In this document: in pieces, positions 58,404 to 64,000 of the stretch
Numbering within the stretch: position 1 is the first letter of the stretch
Layout: every line of letters begins with the position of its first letter
Assembly (NCBI RefSeq): GCF_000260415.1
Contig: NZ_BACP01000046.1
Span: forward strand, 1 to 64,000
Length of the DNA stretch: 64,000 bases
Direction of reading: 5' to 3'
DNA from: Liquorilactobacillus mali KCTC 3596 = DSM 20444
Lineage (GTDB): Bacteria > Bacillota > Bacilli > Lactobacillales > Lactobacillaceae
The notes under the pieces: generated by a model
What the model was told of the DNA's origin: nothing
Databases searched by the model: none
Seen by the model: only the letters and a program-made list of their open reading frames with translations
Program-made: the position numbers and the translations under genes

Positions 58404-59606
58404 TTAATTGTTAATCTCGGCGAACTTGTTTATGTTCATCTTATTGTGGCGGTTAATCTCCTTATTTAGAAGGATTGCAATTACGATAGACAAGATCGCA
58501 AATACGCTTGCACCAGGACCGATTGCAGATAGTCCATGACTTGCAACTAGAACCCCACCAGTTGCAGAACCGAGGGAAATTCCAAAGTTAAAAAAGATGG
58601 AGTTCAGGGAAGAGGAGAGAACCAACGATTGTGGGTAGTCCTTTTCCGCGACACTAAAGAAGTGTACTTGAATAGGTGAGTTTAATAGATACATCGTGGT
58701 TCCCAGAAGAAGAATTACTAGTAGTCCTGGCCACTTCACATAAGGCAAGAATATCATCAGGATAAATAAAATTACTTGGCAAGAATATACAAGCGGCATC
58801 CTCAAAAGGCCATTGTTTTCTGCAAGATAGCCACTTGCACGGTTGCTGATAATTGACATCAACCCAAAAACAAACAATAGCATGCTTAGACTATCTGTTG
58901 AAAAATTCAGCTCGGTTGTCAAGATTGGACGCAGATAAGTGTAAAATACATAAATGCCACTGGCACTGAGCATTACAAGTAAGGCTCCCAACCAGACACG
59001 AGAATCACGTACAAGACTGAGCTGTTCAAGTATTTTGCTGCTTTTTGCAATAGGTGTTGTAGGCATACTCAAAGTAAAGAGAACCAATGTTATGATGCTG
59101 ACAACTGCGATTACAGCAAAGGAAATGCGCCAATTAAAGGTAGTACTGATCCAAGTACCTAATGGAACCCCAAAAACTGAAGCAATACTAAATCCTGAGA
59201 AAACCCATGAAACTAGCCATGCACGTTTTTCAAAGGGCGCAATTAGATTGGCAAATGTTAAGGCGAGAGAAACAATAATACCCGAAACCAGCGCAGTCAT
59301 AATCCGTGAGACTACCAGCAGTTCATAATTGGGTGCTATAAAACTCAGCAGATTACTTAGAATAAAAATAATCATAAAACAAAATAATGACCAAAAATAA
59401 CGAAATTTCCCAATTAGAGCAGTCAATATGGGAGTTGAGAAGGCATAGACAAAAGCAAAGATTGTTACTAAATAACCAACAGTGGTTACAGGTTTATTAA
59501 ATTGATGTGCAAGGTCATTCAAGATGCCAACAATAATGAATTCACTACATCCTAAAACAAAGGCAATTAAAATAAGAATAATAGCCCTGAAATTAAAAGT
59601 TCTCAC
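58404..59606 (-). CDS. MFS transporter, AraJ/YdhP-type exporter
   Basis: A 400-residue major facilitator of the DHA1 exporter type with 12 membrane helices. The first helix has GCSEFIIVGILNDLA, typical of the AraJ/PbuE/YdhP group of sugar or purine exporters. Motif C is seen in GFSIASVFGVPLGTWIS near residue 137. It starts at GTG behind AGGAGGAG. Divergent from a purine permease, so a purine nucleoside exporter (PbuE-like) is possible, but the substrate is unproven. Confidence 0.85.
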   Translation of the reverse strand: MRTFNFRAIILILIAFVLGCSEFIIVGILNDLAHQFNKPVTTVGYLVTIFAFVYAFSTPILTALIGKFRYFWSLFCFMIIFILSNLLSFIAPNYELLVVSRIMTALVSGIIVSLALTFANLIAPFEKRAWLVSWVFSGFSIASVFGVPLGTWISTTFNWRISFAVIAVVSIITLVLFTLSMPTTPIAKSSKILEQLSLVRDSRVWLGALLVMLSASGIYVFYTYLRPILTTELNFSTDSLSMLLFVFGLMSIISNRASGYLAENNGLLRMPLVYSCQVILFILMIFLPYVKWPGLLVILLLGTTMYLLNSPIQVHFFSVAEKDYPQSLVLSSSLNSIFFNFGISLGSATGGVLVASHGLSAIGPGASVFAILSIVIAILLNKEINRHNKMNINKFAEINN

Positions 59607-59731
59607 GGTAGCGCTCCTCCTCTGAAAAATAGTGACACAATCATAATAATATATTTTTTACTCACTAAAAGAAAGCTTTATTTTATTCTTATTGATTTTA
59701 GTCGTAAAGTTTCTATTTTTTGCGAAATATG

Positions 59732-59758
59732 TTGAAAATGTGCTCTTTTTATTATAAT
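59732..59758 (+). promoter_or_regulatory. Promoter for the NCS2 permease/phosphoribosyltransferase pair
   Basis: TTGAAA, 15 bases, then TATAAT (59753-59758); the spacer is short. About 60 bases of leader follow. No purine riboswitch or PurR box was recognised. Confidence 0.45.
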
Positions 59759-59824
59759 ATTTTCATGTTATACGAATTATATTTGGCTTAATGGTTAATA
59801 ATATATGTTTATTGGAGGATGTTT

Positions 59825-60904
59825 ATGCATTTGTTATCAGATTTAATGGCTGCTATTGGAGTAGTATTAAATGGTATTCCACAAGGAATCATGGCAATGG
59901 GGCTGGGATTTGCCGTTTTTCCAACAACTTTTTCATTTGTTTTTGCCTCAGCAGTTAATGGAGCTTTTGGCTCAGTAGCCCCGCTCTCGTTTCAGGCTGA
60001 ATCGCTGGCTTTGACTGGGAACTTGGGGAAAGACTTACGGGAACGAACATCCATTATTTTTGGCGGTTCAATAATTATGGCTATTATTGGTTTTACAGGA
60101 TTATTGCCTAAGATTGTCTCGGTATTAGGCAATAATATTATTGACGGTATGATGGCAGGTGTGGGACTAATGCTTGCCAAGATAGCCGTAGATATGAACA
60201 AAGAAAGTAAGAGCAAGACTGGTTGGATTTCAATTCTGATTGCAGCTATTACATATGTAATTTCGAAAGATTTAGTTTGGACAATTGTTTTATCAGTAAT
60301 TGTATCGAGTGCATTTGCAGTTTTTGTAGAACATTATCGTAAGGAATTACCAACTAGTGTGACGGAACGCAGATTTAGATTTTTAAAGCCAACCTTTAGC
60401 ATACGAGTAGTCCGCGGAGCACTTGGATTGGCATGCCTCAATATTGGAGCAAATTTGTCATATGGATTGATAACAGGACAGATGACAGGGATCAAGCCAA
60501 ATCCGGTAAACTTGAACCTATTGACGATTACGCAGTCGCTTGCGGATATGGGAACTAGTCTCCTAGGAGGAGCACCAGTAGAAACAATTATTTCTGCGAC
60601 GGCAAGCGCACCCGAACCTGTGATTGCGGGAATAATGATGATGCTCATCATGGCACTTATTTTATTTGCTGGCTGGCTACCTAAAATCGGCAAGTTTGTC
60701 CCAAGTTCGTCGATTGCAGGTTTCTTATTTATTTTAGGTGCAGTTGTTATTTTCCCTGAGAATGCTGCAGCTGCATTGAATGGATCAAATAGTCTTATAG
60801 CAGGGATTACATTGGTTGTAACCGCAATTTTTGATCCATTCGTTGGAATAACAACAGGTGCCTTCTTAAAATTCTTATTGCCACTGATTGGATTGGGGTT
60901 ATAG
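59825..60904 (+). CDS. NCS2-type nucleobase permease
   Basis: A 359-residue polytopic membrane protein with about ten helices. GIPQGIMAMGLGFAVFPTTFSF near the start and GGAPVETIISATASAPEPV near residue 242 resemble the unwound helices of nucleobase permeases (NCS2, guanine/xanthine/uracil group). It is shorter than the usual 430 residues. ATG 59825 is spaced better from TTGGAGG than ATG 59819. The purine-type phosphoribosyltransferase gene 3 bases downstream supports a purine substrate. Confidence 0.72.
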   Translation: MHLLSDLMAAIGVVLNGIPQGIMAMGLGFAVFPTTFSFVFASAVNGAFGSVAPLSFQAESLALTGNLGKDLRERTSIIFGGSIIMAIIGFTGLLPKIVSVLGNNIIDGMMAGVGLMLAKIAVDMNKESKSKTGWISILIAAITYVISKDLVWTIVLSVIVSSAFAVFVEHYRKELPTSVTERRFRFLKPTFSIRVVRGALGLACLNIGANLSYGLITGQMTGIKPNPVNLNLLTITQSLADMGTSLLGGAPVETIISATASAPEPVIAGIMMMLIMALILFAGWLPKIGKFVPSSSIAGFLFILGAVVIFPENAAAALNGSNSLIAGITLVVTAIFDPFVGITTGAFLKFLLPLIGLGL

Positions 60905-60907
60905 CAG

Positions 60908-61450
60908 ATGTCAAAATATTACGAATTAAGATTAGGTAATCTCACACGTAAGTTGCCATTAATTAGGTTGAATCCGACTCTTACAATTGCTTCTTTTGTG
61001 TTGCTGGGGGATGCAGAATTAACTCATTATGCTGCTCAGAAGTTGAGCAGCATGATTAATGAACCATTTGACTATATAGTAACGATGGAGAGTAAGGGAA
61101 TTCCATTGGCGCAAGAACTAAGTCACTGTATGGGAAAAAAACGATACATAGTTCTTAGGAAAAAAGTTAAGGACTATATGAGGGATCCGCGTGTTTTGGC
61201 GGTCAGTGCTATTACCTCCAGTCAGGAACAAGTCCTAGTAATGGATGGTGAAGATGCACAAATGATTTCTGGGAAGAAGATTCTACTCTTGGATGATGTA
61301 ATCAGCAGTGGCGGTTCAATGGCTACTGCTAAGAAATTAGTTGAGGATGCAGGCGGACATGTAATGTTGGAAGCTGCTATTTTAGCAGAAGGTGAAGCCA
61401 GCGAGCGAAAGGATATTTTATACCTGGAAAAATTACCATTGTTTGATTAG
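60908..61450 (+). CDS. Purine phosphoribosyltransferase (adenine/xanthine type)
   Basis: A 180-residue type I phosphoribosyltransferase with VTMESKGIPLAQELS near residue 57 and the PRPP-binding motif ILLLDDVISSGGSM near 127. These match adenine/xanthine phosphoribosyltransferases. It would convert the base imported by the upstream permease into a nucleotide. It starts 3 bases after the permease stop. Which base is used cannot be settled from sequence. Confidence 0.85.
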   Translation: MSKYYELRLGNLTRKLPLIRLNPTLTIASFVLLGDAELTHYAAQKLSSMINEPFDYIVTMESKGIPLAQELSHCMGKKRYIVLRKKVKDYMRDPRVLAVSAITSSQEQVLVMDGEDAQMISGKKILLLDDVISSGGSMATAKKLVEDAGGHVMLEAAILAEGEASERKDILYLEKLPLFD

Positions 61451-61520
61451 TTCGTTTTCAATTATATTAGATAAGCCAAATTTTCTATAAATTTATCTTT
61501 TTCGGCCATGATTATATGTT

Positions 61521-61558
61521 AATCAAAAAAAGCGACATGAATAGTCGCTTTTTTGATT
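61521..61558. terminator. Bidirectional terminator
   Basis: AATCAAAAAAAGCGAC (61521-61536) pairs with GTCGCTTTTTTGATT (61544-61558) around a 7-base loop. It serves the phosphoribosyltransferase gene from the left and the ECF S gene from the right. Confidence 0.85.
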
Positions 61559-61579
61559 CTCCAAATTTCAATTGATTAT

Positions 61580-62116
61580 CTAATTGTGGGAATCAATAAA
61601 CCTTGGATAACGCTTTATCAATTTAGTGAGGCGTGGGGCTAGCAAGGGGTAAATAACAATGTTGCCGAACGCGTGCATTGCGTCGAATGGAATACCGACT
61701 AACCAATAGGCAAATGCAGCAGGTAACCCACCGAGAATTGGTGCTTGAAACAGGCTAATGGTAAAACCGTAGACAAAGCCCATGCATGCAGCTATTATAC
61801 TGTGAATCAAGAGTGGATGCGACGAGCAATGCCATTGTCCTAATAATGCTACCAGCAAGACAACTGTGAAGTATGCAGCTAGTTGTGCTAATGTCCAATA
61901 TCCCATACCCATAAACAGGTTGGTGATCAACATACTCAGCATGGAGACTACTGTACCGTCAAAAATACCCATCGTTAGTGTTAACCACACAACAATTGCC
62001 GTTATTGGTTGTACATTAGGAATAGAAACGAATGCAAAGCGGCCTACCACACAGAGCGCCGTCATCAAGGCCAAAAATGTTAGACGCCGTGTGCCTATGT
62101 GGTTACTTCTGTGCAT
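61580..62116 (-). CDS. ECF transporter S component, probable cobalamin (CbrT-like)
   Basis: A 178-residue membrane protein with about six helices. RRLTFLALMTALCVVGRFAF at the start and a central GQLAAYF-like helix are typical of ECF substrate-binding S components. It needs the shared EcfA/A'/T module encoded elsewhere. ATG 62116 overlaps the lipoprotein gene by 14 bases; a longer frame reaches 62239. Linkage to a B12-dependent ribonucleotide reductase and a transcobalamin-like lipoprotein suggests vitamin B12 as substrate. This is inferred from context. Confidence 0.8.
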   Translation of the reverse strand: MHRSNHIGTRRLTFLALMTALCVVGRFAFVSIPNVQPITAIVVWLTLTMGIFDGTVVSMLSMLITNLFMGMGYWTLAQLAAYFTVVLLVALLGQWHCSSHPLLIHSIIAACMGFVYGFTISLFQAPILGGLPAAFAYWLVGIPFDAMHAFGNIVIYPLLAPRLTKLIKRYPRFIDSHN

Positions 62117-62483
62117 TGAGTGTAAATGCAACCTTATCGCCCTTGTGTATGGTAGTAGCATCCGCACCTTTGGATGCAGTTTTACCGTTGACCTTATACA
62201 TCCAGTATTTATTTTTCTTCGTATTCTGTGTGTGACCATTGATTGAGGTAATGAATCCCTTTGTAGTTTTTACCTTAAACTTGGACCTAAGTGCTTTTAT
62301 TATAGTTTCTTTTTTAACCACTACCACATGCTTCTTGGCAACTTGTTTGTGATTTACGATCAATACTATGGTGGCGTGATCGCTATTAGTTTTACTAGTT
62401 GATTGTTGAGTACAACCAGCGACACCTGTGGTTATCACCAAAATAGTGAGCATGGTAACGACGAGACGTTTCAAAAAAGACAT
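62103..62483 (-). CDS. Lipoprotein with DUF4430 (transcobalamin-like) domain
   Basis: A 126-residue secreted protein. The signal peptide ends in the lipobox GVAGC with Cys24, so it should be anchored to the membrane outside. The domain after it includes KKETIIKALRSKF, TTKGFITSINGHTQNTKKNKYWMYKVNGK and GDKVAFTL, the pattern of DUF4430, related to the C-terminal domain of transcobalamin. ATG 62483 follows GGAGGA. It may capture B12 for the ECF S component that follows. Confidence 0.82.
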   Translation of the reverse strand: MSFLKRLVVTMLTILVITTGVAGCTQQSTSKTNSDHATIVLIVNHKQVAKKHVVVVKKETIIKALRSKFKVKTTKGFITSINGHTQNTKKNKYWMYKVNGKTASKGADATTIHKGDKVAFTLNAQK

Positions 62484-62512
62484 AATACTATCCTCCATTC
62501 TTTAAATTACAC

Positions 62513-64000
62513 TTATTTAATTGGACATGAACCGTCAACACAATCCTGTTGGCCGACAATTTCCAAGTCCTGATTTTCCAGTCCATGTTCATGGGCATAG
62601 ACCATTTCAACATCATCGGTAATTTTTGTCAGGCATGCTTTATATTCTGTATTTGTGATTGGTTGTTTCGGTGCCTGTTCGAATGCATCACCAGCATATG
62701 GCAGTAATGATGTTGACTTAATGGCATTTCGATATTTAGCCAATAGGGGAGCAATTTGCTGTGTTTCGCTTGGTTGGAATGTAATCGTGCAGGAAACGGC
62801 ATTATCTGACCAATATTTTTGTAAAAATGCTTGAGTGGCAAGCTGTTCAGCAATTGATACATTACCTGCACTAGCAAAATGTTCGCTGTCTGCATGTTCG
62901 GATTTTACTGGAAACTCGACACACTTAGTATTTTTGGTGTAAACATCTGGTTCAATGTGGTATCCACATTTTTGTAGTACCGGAAGAAGCGGGTCAGTTT
63001 CCTGAAAACGGATTCTTTGAATCAGATAGTTACTATAGTGAAAGTGCATGCCCTCAGAGACACCAGCGAGTTTTGATACGGTTCCACTGGGTTTAACTGT
63101 GGTGTGCTTGATTGATCTATTGCAGGCCAACACAGCAGAATATTCATTGTCAGCTTGTACAACGTTATGGTAAAGCTCATCAATAGCGTGAACGATTCGC
63201 TTATCAAAGATAGCGTCACCTTCGGTGTTAAATCCTGTCACAACTCGATTACCGAAGTCTTTTAGAAACCAATCTTGAATGCCAGAAAGGGAGACTCCAA
63301 TTCGCCGATTTTTGGCAATACTTTGCCGCGATACCTCCCAGTCGTAGTGACTGAAAGTTATTCTTTTAGTATAACGGGCAGCCAAAGTGACAACGTCTTT
63401 TAGTTTCCATCCTTGTTCTTCAGCTATGCTCGGGAATACTTCAAAAAGGTTGCAAGGCTCACCATTTGATAATGAAATTTCACCACAAGGGTTAGTCCCT
63501 TCTACAGTTGCATCGACATTATTTTGCCGACCATCTGTGATCCGTCCGTAATTTCGTGACATATCTAGATTGAAGATTCCAGGTTCACCATTTTTTGCGA
63601 CAGCTTCTGCTACATCACCATAATTTGCGTATTTTTCGTCAGTGATAATACTATTGTTTGAAGCCCAGCGGTGGTGATAAAGTTTATCTTTATTTTGTTT
63701 CATGGTAATAAAATCATAGTCATTACTATCCCCAAGAGCAATTTCGGCGGAACGTCGCACGTTACCAGCAACAACCGCTTTACCAATCAGGTTACTAATG
63801 TCCGTGCAGTCGACCGAGTTGAGCTTTGCGCTGACTTTGTTATTAATGATGACGTTTACATCCTTCAACATTTCAATTAATGGAGCAGGTCCTGATGCGG
63901 TTCCTCCGAACCCATGAATTCGTACACCCCGTGCACGAATTTTGCTTATGTCAAACACGATCTCCTTGTAATTTCCAATAAAGTGGGCATCAATGAGTTG
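62513..64000 (-). CDS. nrdJ: Adenosylcobalamin-dependent ribonucleoside-triphosphate reductase (class II), cut by right edge
   Basis: The frame is open past base 64000, so the N-terminal part is missing. The visible 495 residues include the active-site NPCGEISLSNGEPCNL, with the radical Cys and its partner 11 residues apart as in the Lactobacillus leichmannii enzyme. GTVSKLAGVSEGMHFHYS follows, and the C-terminal DCVDGSCPIK has the swinging Cys pair that reduces the active site. It makes deoxynucleotides with B12 instead of oxygen or a glycyl radical. It is first in a minus-strand operon with the lipoprotein and ECF S genes. Confidence 0.95.
   Translation of the reverse strand, partial: QLIDAHFIGNYKEIVFDISKIRARGVRIHGFGGTASGPAPLIEMLKDVNVIINNKVSAKLNSVDCTDISNLIGKAVVAGNVRRSAEIALGDSNDYDFITMKQNKDKLYHHRWASNNSIITDEKYANYGDVAEAVAKNGEPGIFNLDMSRNYGRITDGRQNNVDATVEGTNPCGEISLSNGEPCNLFEVFPSIAEEQGWKLKDVVTLAARYTKRITFSHYDWEVSRQSIAKNRRIGVSLSGIQDWFLKDFGNRVVTGFNTEGDAIFDKRIVHAIDELYHNVVQADNEYSAVLACNRSIKHTTVKPSGTVSKLAGVSEGMHFHYSNYLIQRIRFQETDPLLPVLQKCGYHIEPDVYTKNTKCVEFPVKSEHADSEHFASAGNVSIAEQLATQAFLQKYWSDNAVSCTITFQPSETQQIAPLLAKYRNAIKSTSLLPYAGDAFEQAPKQPITNTEYKACLTKITDDVEMVYAHEHGLENQDLEIVGQQDCVDGSCPIK

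Noticed and set aside
59607-59824. Purine riboswitch before the NCS2 permease
   Set aside because: The conserved loop and junction sequences of purine riboswitches were not found.

Overview
The window is low-GC Gram-positive DNA from a motile member of the Lactobacillaceae. The block rsmG-noc-parA-parB-DUF951-ychF-DUF1129, the B12-dependent class II ribonucleotide reductase and the family's cre and promoter style point there. A complete peritrichous-type flagellar and chemotaxis locus narrows this to a motile clade such as Liquorilactobacillus or Ligilactobacillus; this placement is inferred from gene content, with no database search.

Layout. (1) Bases 1-381: C-terminal end of an IS transposase, cut by the window edge, abutting the motility locus. 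(2) 415-1954, minus strand: motA-motB. (3) 2263-30822, plus strand: one long flagellar/chemotaxis run, flgB-flgC-fliE-fliF-fliG-fliH-fliI-fliJ-fliK-flgD-TIGR02530 gene-flgE-flbD-fliL-fliO-fliP-fliQ-fliR-flhB-flhA-fliA(sigma-28)-flgF-flgG-orphan FtsE-like ATPase-mcp-cheW-cheD-cheB-cheR-cheA-cheC-cheY-cheW-fliM-fliY. Most genes overlap or lie within 30 bases of each other. (4) 30826-34103: a terminator, then a sigma-28-like promoter and the late cluster flgM-flgN-flgK-flgL. (5) 34117-45769: an inserted metabolic segment with a histidine phosphatase, a broken Xre-type regulator, a zinc alcohol dehydrogenase, an L-rhamnose catabolic operon (transporter-rhaB-rhaM-rhaA-rhaD), an AEC transporter, a frameshifted AraC regulator, a SemiSWEET and an NAD(P)-binding protein. 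(6) 45952-51620: flagellin fliC under a sigma-28-like promoter, then fliD, a FliT-position protein, fliS and a large family-2 glycosyltransferase. (7) AlkD-like protein and a 560-base gene-free stretch. (8) 52897-58256: rsmG-noc-parA-parB-DUF951-ychF-DUF1129 chromosome-maintenance block. (9) 58404-61450: MFS exporter (minus), NCS2 purine permease and phosphoribosyltransferase. (10) 61580-64000, minus: class II B12-dependent ribonucleotide reductase (cut by the right edge), a lipoprotein with a transcobalamin-like DUF4430 domain, and an ECF S component, which together look like a B12 uptake-and-use operon.

How it works together. The sequence supports a two-tier flagellar cascade. A housekeeping promoter overlapped by a palindrome (2258-2291) would drive the hook-basal-body/chemotaxis run, which encodes sigma-28 (FliA). 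FliA, held by FlgM, would then read the promoter-like sites before motA and fliC (both TAAA-N14-ACCGATAT) and before flgM (GCCGATAC). FlgN, FliS and probably the small FliT-position protein would be export chaperones; the glycosyltransferase beside fliS is a candidate flagellin modifier. The rhamnose and alcohol-dehydrogenase genes carry cre-like sites over their promoters, as expected for CcpA control. Two regulators in the inserted segment appear inactivated by single-base losses in homopolymer runs. The most unusual items are the FtsE-like ATPase without a permease inside the flagellar run, the chemoreceptor with almost no extracellular domain, the regulator frameshifts and the B12 uptake/nrdJ cluster.
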